A DNA stretch of 64,000 nucleotides. Origin: Anisakis pegreffii (lineage: Eukaryota > Nematoda > Chromadorea > Rhabditida > Anisakidae). Shown one piece after another: positions 26,199-39,022 of this stretch (positions are counted from its first letter, which is position 1; each line of letters begins with the position of its first letter). The DNA lies in contig JAPYMA010002638.1 of NCBI GenBank assembly GCA_035041965.1, positions 50,974 to 114,973 of the forward strand. The letters are read 5' to 3'. The position numbers were made by a program, and so were the translations under genes. Under the pieces are notes generated by a model. It had not been told where the DNA came from. It was given only the letters and a program-made list of their open reading frames with translations, and made no database searches.

Positions 26199-26470
26199 AC
26201 GGCAATTGTACCTATCGAACATCACCATTGGTCACGCCAAACGGTATAACTATCGCAACTTTACAATCGGCGTCCATATTCATTGTATTTTCGGAAAGTA
26301 ATGAATCTGTGCTAGAAAATGGCATATAACATTCCTCCCAATTTTTATACATGCAACGAAAAGAATTTCAATTAATTTAGTATATATGCCAATTGTGACT
26401 ACTGAACATTACCATCGATCACGCCAAACGGCGAACGGCATAATTTTCGTAATTTAACCAATGGCGTCAA
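26199..26470. repeat. Diverged direct repeat pair (about 80 bp units)
   Basis: Units at about 26199-26275 and 26388-26470 share CAATTGT, GAACATxACCAT, CACGCCAAACGG and GGCGTC in the same order and spacing. The second copy has a small internal duplication (CGGCGAACGG). They are about 190 bp apart. Possibly copies of a mobile element fragment. Confidence 0.55.
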
Positions 26471-27660
26471 TGTCTAAAACGTTTTCCAATATTACTTACT
26501 ATTAATCTCGGCTACAAGACGGTATAAATTTTCCCTGTCGGGTGGATAACAATTCAAATTATTTCTTGAAGCGAAATCAAAAATCTCGAACAGATCTTGA
26601 TTGCTAGCAAATCTATACATCATGTTTTTGTTCTCCACGATCTACGCTTCAAAATGGTACATAAACTGTCCGCATTCATTCCTGTTCAATGAGTAACAAA
26701 TTCACATTTCTGAACATATGAAGTGAAAATCCGAGTTCCTTCAATTGGCGAACTGTGCCTCTATTATATGAGATTGGTGATTTTGGCAAGAATGGCATCA
26801 CTCCCGAGGAGCTGTCAGAGCATAGAAGCGATTTTATGCACACTTGACGATTCGTTGCTGGGATTGTGCTTTGTTTGAGCAGTTGTCAAAATTCGTGAGG
26901 AAACGTGATTTTAGCCTGACCAGATCGAACTAGGTTTGGGTTTTTTATAGTTTGGCTGGTTTAGTTTGAGCTAGTTGTGGTTTCGTTTAATAACATTTTA
27001 TTCGCATGTCAATATGTGTAATGTAGTATAATACAATCTAATACTATCTGGCGAATATACTACCCCAACTACTGTTGGGGAGGAGGAAAAGATTTTAAAA
27101 CAGGCAAAGGAGAACAACAATTTAAATATATTATCGTACAGTGGTAGTGAGATTATAATATTGCGGTTGTAACATATTATGATAATAACATAAAATATTT
27201 TTGCCTTAGCGACCCTCATAACTCCCGTAAGTGGTGAGTATTTCTATATTCAAAACGAGCTCATTTTGTAGAACTTTTCAAGCTCTACTAAATGTACACA
27301 ATCACTTTGCTCAAATCTTGTTCCTTCACCCCGAAATTTGGTACTACATAAATGAATAGTGATCGTTCTCTCCTTATCTCACCTCGCGCGATGCAGTAGT
27401 GACTCCGCCCTCCTTCCGCCCACACGCGCATATGGCGAAGTGCGTACGCACCAAATGTTTGCCTGTTTTCGTTTTGCATGATGTCATATTGTTGGTTATA
27501 ATATGATGAAATCAGTCTCGTTCGGATGAGGAATAAGCTTATTTATAATGTTGAAGTATTTGAGCTGGTGAAGTATTCGAGATCGAATTGGAATGAGCAG
27601 TCTTATGTTGCTGGAATAGGTCAAGTTTTATTCAAAATCGATATTTCGAGCGATAAAATT

Positions 27661-29814
27661 ATGTGGTCCCGTGGATTACGAACAGCTCATTTATGGACTC
27701 GCAGGACACTGATCGGGGGAACAGCGGCGTTTCACTTGGCAGAAAGTAATGAAAAGTCTGATCAAAAATTGAAATTTGAGGAAACAACACAACATCGTAA
27801 CATGGGTGTTTTTACGAGAAAGGTGAATTGTTGATCGTAAAACGTCAAATTCGAAGTATTTTGAAGGTATTAAATAAATGCTTGTGTTATGGAATATCAG
27901 GCATTTTAATTGTATTCTGCTTTGACATCCTCCTCTAGGACGATGTTTTATTCGCATACTAAATTAATAACAATTTCGATTCTGTAAAAATGATGAATAC
28001 ATATACAGTTAATGGAATGTGGTGGGGAAGTGTGACGGATAGCCTTATTTGCCTTGTAAAGAAAGCATTGGATAATCGCTCTCCATAATGTAACTTCGGT
28101 TGTAGAAAATTATAATTGAATGACACTTAATCACAGTTCAGGTGGAGAGTGATGCGGATAAAACATTGTTGAATGTTCGTTTATATCAGTATCAAACATG
28201 TCCATTTTGTTGTAAAGTTCGTGCAGTTCTTGATTATTACGGCTTCAATTACGACATAATCGAGGTCAATCCCATCACCAAAAAGGAAATACAGTTCAGT
28301 CCACATTACAAAAAGGTTCGATAATATCTTATCAGTTAGTTCCATATTTGAACCGAATTTGAGTGGTGATTTTTAGAATGTTTCTGAATCTTCGTTGATC
28401 ACTTGCGATTTCTTTCTGATCATGAATCAGAAAGAATCAAAGCGAGAAGGATTTTTAGCTGAATTTTCTTGCTGCATGATGGTAGTAACGATAATAAATT
28501 CTATTAATATTAACTGGTTGAAGGTACCAATATTGGTGACTGGTGATAAAACTGAAGATGCTGAAATACTGGTTGAATCGTCGTTAATTGTATCAATTCT
28601 CAGCACATTTCTTCATCGCACCAATTCATCTTTAAACGAAATTCAGCAATTTTATCCGCAGTTAGATTCAGTGGATCCAAAAACGAATAAGAAAATAATT
28701 CAGTATCCAAATAAATATTTCGTCATGTTTGATGATAAAGATCAACTTCACTCCGATGAGCAAATCGTGCAAAAATCAAGGTTTCACACCGCTTTTTTGT
28801 AATCTTCCGCATATTCTGTTGCAATAACCTTTTTTAGATTAATTAATCCTTGGTGCTTCTTCGTCTCGTTTGATCATATGATCGGATCTTTTGCTCTATT
28901 CTCGGTTCTGTAATGATGAAGTGGTTGAGTATGAATATTTGAATTGAAGGGAAGAACGTGAATGGCGTGAATGGATTGACAGTCATTTCATACATCTGAT
29001 ATCGCCAAATGTTTATCGAACGTTCCAAGAAAGTTTAGCAACATTTCAATGGTTTTCTGAAGTTGGACGATGGAAGGAAGCATTTTCTCTGTGGGAGCGT
29101 TTAGTTGCTGTTTACTTGGGTGCTACGGCTATGTTCATAATATCTAAACGACTTAAGAAAAGGTTATTTTCCTTCGAGTTTCTCATCAAATAACTATCCC
29201 ATATTAGCTATTCCCATTTTATCTCGTTTAATTAACTAAAGGCATTTTCTATGACTTTGCGTCAGTGTTCATTGCAACGTTCCGTTCGTGAAGCACAAAG
29301 GAGTAATAACTGATATATAGACACAATATCGATAATGAACGTGATGCATTGGTGAATGCTTGCAATCTGTGGCTTTCGGCATTGGGAGATCGACCGTTTT
29401 TGGGTGGTGACCAGCCGAACTTAGCCGATCTTGTTGGTTTTTATTGGTCTCATTTTGCAATTTGTTCCGGTTCTAACTACTAATTTTGAATGATTCATGA
29501 ACTTCATTCACTTTTAAATATATCAGCAATAATGCAAAAAGCAGTTTGAATAGAGACAATTCACAAGATACGTTTTAACACTGAAGTATTGCGAGTCATT
29601 GTGCAATCGTTTTGTTGTGACCGAAAATTTCATCGTTGCATAATAGAACTAATCATATTCAAAGGAATTGTATGGTGCGATGAATTCATTTTATGGATGC
29701 CAAGCATTCAAAGAAATGAAAGATCGAAGTAGGATCGGTGAATGGTTTGAACGGATGAAAAATGCTGTCGGTTCGCGATCTGGTTCAGCTTTATTGGCTC
29801 AGAGGTGTCAGTAG
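27661..29814 (+). CDS. PTGES2: Prostaglandin E synthase 2 (membrane-associated)
   Basis: Exons 27661-27822, 28142-28315, 28524-28780, 28950-29162, 29321-29432 and 29665-29814 give 355 residues (human protein 377). The N-terminus has Arg-rich then hydrophobic sequence (residues about 4-25), suiting a mitochondrial or Golgi anchor. A glutaredoxin/GST-N-like domain follows, with CPFC as the catalytic/heme-binding thiol motif in LYQYQTCPFCCKVRA, then VPILV. The GST-C-like helical part contains EWREWIDSH, LISPNVYRT, LGATAMFIISKRLK and DRPFLGGDQPNLADL, all hallmarks of the family. The enzyme isomerises PGH2 to PGE2, although heme-bound forms can degrade PGH2. An in-frame ATG at 27526 would add 45 residues. 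I prefer 27661 because the upstream residues do not look family-like. Confidence 0.93.
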
Positions 29815-32245
29815 TTCGAGTTAAATCCATCGTTGATTCAGTCATTGATTTAAAAATATTTATTGAAACAACTGTTGTCGCTTAATGTTCATTGCAATGG
29901 AAGTGAATTAGTCTTCGTTAATATTTTTCACTATAGATTGGAACGTATTGTGAAAGTGAAACATTGAGTTTTATGGATGATTAATAATTGCGAGAGGGTC
30001 ACTTGAAGTGTTGTTCAAGTGGATTGCTCTTCTCAACTTGAATCTCAGTACCTTTATCCGAACCAAAATTTCTCACTTTATGAAGTCAATAATTGGTTCC
30101 ATAGGAGACTTCAGCTGTATGATTATAATATTGTCGATTATGGTGACTGAATTTCAATTAAATTAATGGTATATCCATGCATTAGAAAATGTATTTCGGA
30201 TGATAGAACTTTCGAGATGATTATCTCCCAGATCTGATGTCAGTCAGTACTTACTAATTGCCAAGTCTGTTTAGCTGTACGATAAGAATATCTGCGAGCC
30301 AGTAAAAATTTGAATTCGCGTTTATACGTTGAAATTTCTAGTTCGTTGGTCGTTGTACTAATTTTACTCATTTTCAGTCATATTTCATTGTTATTTCTCA
30401 TGATTACTTTTCCTACTCAGTATCAGTTTAACTGATTATTTTTGATATTGTTTTAAAATTTCTCACTAAGTGCATTCGAATTTTCTTTCACCTCTTTTAT
30501 CCATACAGTTCGATTTTATTCATTTCTGCAGTAACTAATCATCCGTTCTTCTTTCAAGAGAACTAGGTAAAGTTTAATCCAGTTTAGAGAACTAGTTGAA
30601 GTTTAATTGAAATGATCACTTCTATCAGTGATATTTTTGTACGGTACTCTTAGATCCTTAGATCTGTGTTTCATAAATATTCGATATTATGTTCATAGTT
30701 ATTAAATTAAGTCCTGTTTGTGTGTTTCTTTGTTAGCAATAGTCCGATACGTTCTTTAGTTAATTCACATTTAGAAATGCGGTAGTTTAGTTGTTGTTGT
30801 GGCAGTTATTATTGTCACTGTATCCGACTGCAGTGTTTAGAGTCGTGATGAGTTTGATGATCGCATATTATTATCCATCTACCTGTAAATCGTCGCATAT
30901 TTCTACCTCATTTTGTAGCGCTAATTTGCAGAATAAACGTTTCGCTCTGTACTTATCCTTGTGCACTTTCAGTTGTTCTATCTGTCGATTTTCATTTACG
31001 ATGTTTGCATTCATTAATAGCAAAATATCATGATTTTGATAAACGAACAAGCCAGTGGCAGTTGTTGAGATTGAAATTTCGATTATTGTTAATGATAATA
31101 TCAAATGTTGCGAATATTTTAAACTTGGCATTAGGATGTGAGAGGAAGTAATGTTAGTTCAATTTCAATGGTTTACCTCTTCACTGCAACTCCTGTTTAG
31201 TTATGGTATTTTCTGTTGGTAACAGTATCTCCATTCTGTTGCGATGTACGTGCAGCGTTTTATGGAGTTCACTCCCTCATATGAATGCGTGTTAAAATTT
31301 ATGATTAGTTAAAAGTTCATTGAATGAACAGTGAGAATCGTCAGACAATTCAATAACAGTTAGCGGACAGACTCGTTGGTGTTCGCATAATACGGAATGA
31401 TCCTCAAATGTATAAAAATTATTGTATTGGGTATGGATCTGAGGGGTTTTGTTTGTGATTCGTGGCAATTGGTATTAAGAAGTGTTCGTTGTAACGTGGT
31501 TAGCGTGAAACTTTTGCTGACATGAAGAGAGCATTTAAGTGTTTGTTGATACCCGCTAGGATGGTGATTCATTTATGGGTAGTGTTTTAATTGACAACTT
31601 GACTATCGAATAAATAAATACGTACGCACCAGCGTCTCTGCATTCGAACGAACTTAAGTCGTGCAATTGAGTCATTTCATCGCTAATTCCTTCAACCATG
31701 CGTACGTGTCGATAAAGTTCTTTCGATGTTTATCGACGCCTTCTCGATATGCATATACGCTTATTGAGCCTACGACGTCCGGCCATTGTCTCCCGTAGAC
31801 CAGTCTCCCCTCGCATCCACCCAACAAAGTGCTAACCAAACGCTTGTGCTCCATGTAGTGCTTATGAGTACCACTGCCAATCTATCTCAAGCAACAATCG
31901 ATCCTTACTCGTGTCGTCTGCCCACCCATCCCATTCCTGCTAAACACTTTGAATTAGTATTTTGCATATTTATTGTTAGCATGTCGTTTGTCACTGAACG
32001 TTCATTATAAAAAGAAAATTATTATTATTGCATTCTAAAAAAGCACTAAAATATGGTGAGTTCTTTGAATGGTTATCGTTCGTCTTATTTGCTTGTTTTA
32101 ACACCACTTTTTCAAACATTTTATCATCTACAAAACCTAAATATTTTGCCCTAAACATCAGTTTTATGTTTGATGTCGATTTGAGTTGTTTGAAAATGAA
32201 TGAATTTTTAGGAGCTGTTAAAATTCACATTAATCAGATAACAGC

Positions 32246-32340
32246 TAGTGTTTGCACGAGATCCCAAGATCCCAACTTTTGAATCCTCATTCTAATCTCG
32301 AGATTTGTGTTCTGAAAAATCTCGGTACTCCAGTATATAG
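32246..32340. mobile_element. Truncated TAGTGTTTGCACGAGATC element end
   Basis: The first 20 or so bases match the left end of the element at 59185. No opposite terminus is visible, so the right border given is arbitrary. Confidence 0.4.
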
Positions 32341-32842
32341 TTTTGTTAATATACTCATCGTGAATTGCTAATCAGTCTTCCACACTTGACTCACATTCAG
32401 TAATATTTATTGTTTATCAACCAAGTTGCAATATAGAACTTTGGAAGTTTCTTAGTCTGGTCCGCTAAAGTGATGCTCTTTGACTGTAAACAACCTCTGT
32501 GAAACTTTTTTGAATGAAGCAATGTCAAATTGAAAGATGGTGCCGTTCAGGATGAGTATTTAGACGTCTGATAGAACTAAAGTTAACTCGGTGACCTTTC
32601 GAAGCAACTTTTAAAGCGAAATCTCCCACAGATTGTTTTAGTCACCTTTTTGAGGAATGGGAATTTGCAAATTCCGAAATTTCAAAAAAAAAAAGATTGT
32701 CTCCATAACGTATAGGTTAATAATTATCAAAAAAACATTTACACATGCATGTATATACAGACATCACGTGACCGGACAATTTGTCAACAGGCGCTTTGAC
32801 TACGAACAGTTTGTCTGAAGACATTGTATAACGACGGTTTGT

Positions 32843-33079
32843 CTAGTGGACATTTTGCCTATCGGAATTTGCCTAATGAGCGTGCGAGATCTTCATTGGT
32901 CAAAACTTGACTTTGACTGAAGCCATCAAAATCGCCAACGTTGATATGTACAGGTGTTCTGATAATAGCCACGAAATGAACATTCCGAAAATGTTCTGAA
33001 CGGGTGCGCCTAACAATCTCGCACACCCGTTAAGCAAAATTCCCATTGGGTAAACTCCGATAGACAAAATGTCCACTAG
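32843..33079. mobile_element. 237-bp element with long imperfect inverted repeats
   Basis: The left arm starts CTAGTGGACATTTTG and continues through CTATCGGA to GTGCGAGAT. The right arm is its near-complement, ending CAAAATGTCCACTAG, with pairing over about 50 bases allowing gaps. No coding sequence. A typical nonautonomous foldback or miniature element. Confidence 0.68.
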
Positions 33080-34959
33080 ATGAATACGCGTGTCTACGCA
33101 CACAACAGAAAAAAAGAGAGAACGCACACAATAGAAAACGAAAAGCAACGGATAAAGAGAACGAATTGTGAAACTGAACGCAAATTGACAATGAGAATGT
33201 TTTGAAATTTTGATAGAACATTTCGCAAATGTTGTTATTGGAGAGAGGAAAGATTCAGATATTATTTTATTGGTGTAATATTAATTACTTCATTATGCTG
33301 CTGCTGCTGAAAAGTATCGAGTTGTCTTGAAGTGTAACACTTAAAAGTATGTATGGAATAGATGAATCTTCTAAAATACGATTTTGTATGAATATCATTA
33401 GTGGTGATTCACTAAGAAAATTCAACTTTACTACGTGTGTTGTGACTGAACTGTAAATCCTCCCAACTGCTTGATTGTTTCTCTTAATCTGCAGTAATGA
33501 ACAGTTCCAATCATTTGTGTGTCACTCTCTCGGATGTTTCATAATATTTCAATCCAATGCATTCATGATTTTTTTCGTGCACAGGAGCATCGCTTGCGAT
33601 GAGTCGAAATTTTCGTGCGAAATTCAATCAAAAATTGTTCCCTAGTTATATATCCCAAAGATTTTTTTTTCAAAAAGATGACAGTTGTGTATCGCCGCAT
33701 GCGTATAGTGTTCAATTAAATTCATTCCGACCATGAATATGTACTTTAACATTACGTTGCGATCGCAGTTATCCCCAACCAAACAGTCTGTTCGAGTATT
33801 TGATGCAGTTCACCTGCAGGAGCCTTTCGCAAGGGGTATCGTTAATTTATTCAAACTTACCGTGATCATGTGAGAGTCGTATTTTGAATGCATTTTAAAT
33901 GTGACTATCTACTTATTTCTAATACATACATGATAAGATGGCTGGTTGTAGGCAATAATCCAGCAAGAAACTAGTCATCCAGCGTGTTTCTGACAGCCAT
34001 GCAGACATTGTTCTAATCCGAGAAGAATATCGATGCGCTCTTATGCGTTATTTGCAGAATCGCACTTTTTCACATCTTCCAATATACTCGCTTACATGCG
34101 CACACGATCAATAAATTAAATTAAAATATGTATGCCAAATAAGAGTATATCAAATATCTTCTGGGAATGTGCATCGTTGCAGAGTTTTGCTTCCTTGTCA
34201 GTATCCATCTTCATTCTCTCACTATTATCTTCTCCGTGAATTTCATTGCACAATACCCTTAAATATAGTCGTTGATGAATGGTACCCAGCATATATTGAT
34301 TTATTTTGAAGGTGGTATTCGATAATGATTCGATTGAATGACTCATCTCGAATCTGTTTCACTTCTTCTTCATTACTGTTGAATCCTTGCAATACATCTT
34401 TATCGTGCACATTTTCTGTCAATGTTATGTCATACGCTCTATAAATGTTTAATCTGATTGCGCAATTGAAATTATTCAGTCTCTTTGCATCTTGCACTTA
34501 TTTCTTTTTATCGTCACTTATAGTATTACCCCTTGAGTGAAGCAATTGAATATCACCACTTAATTTTAAGAAATGTGAATAGTTATTTTATTATAAACGC
34601 ATTCCATTTGCACACATTCTAGTGGTTGACTGCCATTATGAAATGCTTCTTCCTTCCCCAATAAAATGAGTTTCTAAAAATAAGTTCATTTTGAATTCAT
34701 ACTGCTTGATGTTTTACACCTGATTTCGTTATCGTTTTCATTTGAATTTCATGAAAATCTTAATGAATGCTACTAATAATATGACCTTTCAACTGGCCAC
34801 TTTTATCTTCATATCACCTCAAGAACAAAATTCACAAATTTGATCACATTAAAATGAAATGTACTCTAAAAGCATTGAATTTTATTCGATATTATTCCAG
34901 TATTCATTTTGTAAAAAATATTTTCTTGTCGATCGTTTGTAATTCAGAGAATCGAAACA

Positions 34960-34967
34960 AAATGCAT
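34960..34967 (+). promoter_or_regulatory. AAATGCAT octamer, possible UNC-86/MEC-3 half-site
   Basis: AAATGCAT lies 28 bp before the acetyltransferase ATG. In C. elegans, touch-neuron genes including mec-17 are activated by UNC-86/MEC-3 at CAT-N4-AAATGCAT. Here the CAT half is absent, so this is a partial match and may be chance in AT-rich DNA. Confidence 0.3.
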
Positions 34968-34994
34968 TGATACATACATTACTTCATTTTTTAG

Positions 34995-37524
34995 ATGGAG
35001 GTACCGTACGATTTATCAGAGTATTTCAAAGAGTCTCCAATTGAACGACTCGATGCGACCACTTTAAGACGTCTGAATCCACGGAAGTGTTGGCCTGTCC
35101 AAAAAACAATCGATCGAATGGGTGCATTGTCAGCTGAGGTTGGTTTACCTTCATTAAGTATCACTTCTTGGCTAACGTCAGTAACCCATTCTAAGTTCTC
35201 AAATCTCGTTCATCTCCGTTCAATTCCATTCGCCGTAATCCGAATCTCTTTCTACAACTGACGTTATCTTTTTATCCGTATGCCTTTAGGGTTTCAGTAG
35301 TGAGTAAAGAAATTTGTTATTTCTTAACGAATGAAATCCAAGCTTCACGTAATTGTCTTTTCGAAATGAAAATCCTGATTTTGTTAAACAATTTCAAATT
35401 TTTGCAAATTAATTTATAGTTTTAATTCAGCGATTTCATAGTAAATCATATTTAAGCAATACGTGCGACTGTCACTATCATTATTATATTTTTCAGTTCT
35501 ATTCCGTGAATAACATTTTTAATAATTAGCGAACGATACTTATAAAAAGAGATTTTCCCTTGATCAGTCATTCGCTCTTCAGTTATCCATTCATCCTTTG
35601 TTCAGTGTGATTTCCTTTCTGCCTTGCAGTTGTTTGTTAGTTTGATGGAATGCATGAAGCAATACATATAACATGCCATTATTTCAAAGGAACGAAATTT
35701 TTTGTGATTTTTGCGGTAAAACTGATGTGAATGAAATACCACCATTCCAAATATCTAAATTATTGTGTGTCTGTTAAGGCTCAAGGTCTAAAACGTGCAC
35801 TGACTTCGTATGATAAAATACTGGATTCTGATGAGGGTCAGGTTTTATATTTAATGTGGAAAAAACATCCAACTAATGAGTTCGTTTCATTTTGTTCATT
35901 GTTCTTGTTTCATGTGCAGTTAAAAGCTCCAAATATAAATGTATTGATTTATACTAGTACGGTGCGGGGATCGGGTAATTTCGGGGACCCCATCCGCGAC
36001 TTTTTTTGAGCCGATCGCATTTTCGAGGTCTCCAATTGCAAAATTTCGTCCCCGCACCACACTAGTTTATACATGTAATTGTATCCATCAGAACGATCAT
36101 TTTATTTCAGCTTAAATGAAAATGACAGTAATCGATAAAACATAAAATTCATTGATTTCATCGAAAATGTGATCAGTGGTCTCGATTCATGCAACGTTTT
36201 CGGTTATTATTCAGACTACAGAATGTTGATGCAATAAATATGCAAGATTGAGTGGGCATATCCTCGACGCAAACGAGGATATCAACTCAGAAATTGATAG
36301 AGTGATGAATTTAATCAGTTTCATTTCACTGTTAATAGGCAATCGAGCATAATCATCGGTCTACTGAAAGTTGGTTATAAATGCTTGTATTTGATGGATA
36401 GTGCTATGAGAACGTTCAAAACAACTCCGTTGTGTATACTCGATTTTTATGTTCATAACACTTTACAACGAAGAGGCAACGGTCATGCGTTGTTCGAGTG
36501 TATGCTGAAGGTTATGACTGTTCATCGTGTCGTTTCCACTTTTACTCTTCTTTCTGAACTTTCAACCCACTCAAGCAGTTTATCCAATGGAATAATCCAA
36601 ACAGTCATTCATCCATGATTTCAGTTTATTGTGTACGATTTATATACTTTTCAAATTGTACTGGTTGTTTACATTTCATATTACTTCAATATGAGTGAAA
36701 TAACTGAAGCAGTGAAATATGATCTGTTCCATGTTATGTTGTTTCGCTGATTTTCATTACTAGAAATACGTTCCAAACAAGGAATCGAATGACTGGCACG
36801 GTAAAAAATAACTTCATTTTCAGCATCAGAAATCATCAGCAGAAAAGATAGCAATAGATAAGCCATCAGAATCATTATTACAATTCATGAATAAATTTTA
36901 TCGACTCGCAAATCCATTATGGCAACCAACGAATTTCGTTGTCTACGAAGCATTCTTCGATAACGCGAAGGAATACGATAAAGTATTCGATAACGACGAT
37001 GATGATACGATAAAGCATTCATCGTCTTCAAAAACTGAAGCACTTTTATATGACGAGGAAGTGGGTTATTTCTATTCAATAATTATCTGTCGATTGAAAA
37101 ACAACAAAACATTTGTTGGTTGCAGCAAATTGAGTTGAATATTCTGTAAATACGAGTGGATGCTAATTTGCAGCTGAGTATTCAAGAAGAGATGCGAAAG
37201 TTGATTTACTTTGAATAGTTACGTTGTTCTTAATTCATGGATGCAGCTTGTTTATCCACATCGACACGCAGCGTATTCGGACGCTTGTAATGAAACTGGA
37301 TTATCCTTTCGTATGTTTCATTGGTTTGTAAGGTGATAAAAGAATGATTTGTGATGTTACAGAGAGAGAAAACACAACGTGCCCGACGATCGGATACAGT
37401 AGCAGGTTTAATGTGTAGTGATACGGGCTCGTCGAGTCCACCTACAGTAAGAGCGTCAGCCGCTCCAGATACTCCGAAAGGACGTAAGAATACGAGAGAT
37501 TTTGGACATCAGTCGATATGGTAG
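34995..37524 (+). CDS. mec-17: Alpha-tubulin N-acetyltransferase
   Basis: Exons 34995-35138, 35779-35879, 36339-36510, 36824-37060, 37247-37327 and 37363-37524 give 298 residues. TTTTTTAG immediately precedes the ATG, consistent with trans-splicing. The protein follows the ATAT1/MEC-17 family from the start (MEVPYDLSEYF). The GNAT-type core spans about 50-190: IIIGLLKVGYKCLYLMD, then PLCILDFYVH (its Asp matches the catalytic Asp of human ATAT1), then QRRGNG, the acetyl-CoA pyrophosphate loop. The core ends with IDKPS...LLQFMNKFY and TNFVVYEAFF. The C-terminal tail is Ser/Asp-rich and ends FGHQSIW. It acetylates Lys40 of alpha-tubulin inside microtubules of touch neurons and cilia. MEC-17 cannot be separated from its paralogue ATAT-2 on this evidence. 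IFT172 lies 1.6 kb downstream on the same strand. Confidence 0.94.
35953..36066. mobile_element. 114-bp TIR element in acetyltransferase intron
   Basis: Terminal inverted repeats of 18 bp with two mismatches (ACTAGTACGGTGCGGGGA on the left). The interior is GC-richer than the surrounding intron. TTATAC follows the same distance outside both ends but in direct orientation only approximately. No coding capacity. Confidence 0.72.
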
Positions 37525-37793
37525 TACTGCGTATTAGGTACCGATATATGCCTACATCATGGATGCTTCATAGTTGTTACTGCTATTGTTTATGTTTATT
37601 GTTGCACTTCTTGTTTACTGTTCACTTTGAATTGTTAAGCCAAATTTTCGAGATTGTTAAGCCAATTTTTTAAATTCTTATGACGATGTTGATAATTGAG
37701 TTCGTTTTGTTATCATATCTGAAACAAACTTGATTGCAAAAGCAAATTGTGCGTTTATTCATTTGCTGAGTTGAAGGAATGCATTGACGTTTG

Positions 37794-37799
37794 AATAAA
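37794..37799 (+). terminator. AATAAA polyadenylation signal candidate
   Basis: A canonical AATAAA hexamer 270 bp after the acetyltransferase stop codon. Use is inferred only. Confidence 0.35.
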
Positions 37800-39008
37800 A
37801 CATAAAAGTATCAACAAAATAAGATTGATGTAAAATAAGACTATGCTATTTGTGATATTGCATCGGTGTTTATTTGTTGACCTGTTAAAGCCCACTGTGA
37901 CTTTCCTTATCGCTAGAGAAATCGGCTTATCACTTTCCACCTTTGTTCTGATGCTGCTTTCATGAATATCCAGCAATGCATGGCTATAGCTATTAATCAT
38001 AAAGGTTTTTCATTCACACGCTCGCGTCCGCATTCAGCAGCAGTCTAAATTAAGCAAAATTGAAACGAATAAGTTTGGGCATTAGTGGGTTAATAATGCT
38101 TACTTATTCATTGACTCGTTAATTTCTTGTCATTTTCAGTATGTGATTGTTGTGTTATAATCTCACCGCTTGTTCGCTTCGCATCATCACTTCGCTGCAC
38201 GTTCTTGATATCAATGCCATTGTTGACACGAGCATTCTGCTTCTTCTAATATTTTGTCTTTTATTCGAATAGATCTCTTGTTTTGGCTTGAAGTTCGTTT
38301 AATTATTACTTAAAAACTGTTCAGTCGATATCGTAATTACTCAATAAAATTTAATGAAATTGATGAAATGGATTTAATGTCATCAACAAAGAATAAAGCA
38401 ATCGTACAGTTTTAACCTACAGAAGCGGATTGCAGCACATATTAGATGAGTGATAGTCTGACTTTTAATACGATTCACATGAAAGCAATGATCAGGGCAT
38501 TTTACTCACATTTACAGTTTAAGTTCTTCTAGTTTCTCATGACGTCTTGGTTGAAAAATGTTCGTGAATCAGTGAAGGAGTCTGAATTTTAATTAATTTC
38601 GATTGAAATTTACATTATTCATAAAATGTTTGCACATAAGAACGGCCACCAAGAAGTTCAAAATGATTAAAGTATAACAATAAGATTAAAATATACTTAT
38701 ATTTATAGATCACTGAAGATAGATCGAAAGTGTTTAAAATTGCCGGGAAGTAATTGCAGCTATAATTATGCAATTGATTATTGAATTTTGATGCTTTGCA
38801 TCATTGCGTTTTCTCAACCGAACTTGTAAGTCCGAGATGTTAAAACATATACACCCTCATTGCAGTTATCAATTCAATGTTAATTATGATTATTGTTTAT
38901 TGCCTCGAATTGCTTCTTCGACGGGTTTCGCAGTGAGCATAAACAAGCATGATATATGCAAAATGATTGGCATTCGGCTTGCATGAATCGCTTGCAGTTG
39001 AGTGATTC

Positions 39009-39022
39009 GTTGTCATGACAAC
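39009..39022. promoter_or_regulatory. X-box (RFX/DAF-19 binding site)
   Basis: GTTGTCATGACAAC is a perfect 14-bp palindrome that fits the nematode X-box consensus RTHNYY-WT-RRNRAC at every position. It lies 106 bp upstream of the IFT172 start codon, within the usual 60-250 bp range for DAF-19-controlled ciliary genes. This strongly suggests expression in ciliated sensory neurons under RFX control. Confidence 0.88.

Larger units (their letters stand above)
23168..27660. other. Intergenic between divergent PUF and PTGES2 genes
   Basis: This should contain the promoters of both divergent genes. The block near 24100-24350 is less AT-rich and has long frames on both strands, but neither shows a domain. 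An E2F-like TTTTGGCGCC lies at 23901-23910. A perfect palindrome and two sets of diverged direct repeats are listed separately. No gene supported. Confidence 0.5.
29815..34994. other. Intergenic, no gene supported
   Basis: This lies between the PTGES2 stop and the MEC-17 start. It contains two inverted-repeat element remnants (32246 and 32843-33079). A charged 84-residue frame on the - strand (34497-34243) has no recognisable domain or exon partners. The rest shows nothing beyond AT-rich sequence. The last part should be the promoter and outron of the acetyltransferase gene. Confidence 0.5.

Noticed and set aside
27526..27660. Upstream in-frame ATG for PTGES2
   Set aside because: The 45 extra residues do not resemble the family; 27661 gives a typical length and anchor-like N-terminus, although the longer form cannot be excluded.
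34243..34497. 84-residue charged open frame on the - strand
   Set aside because: No domain, no neighbouring exons in phase, and only a weak acceptor before the ATG; length is within chance for this composition.
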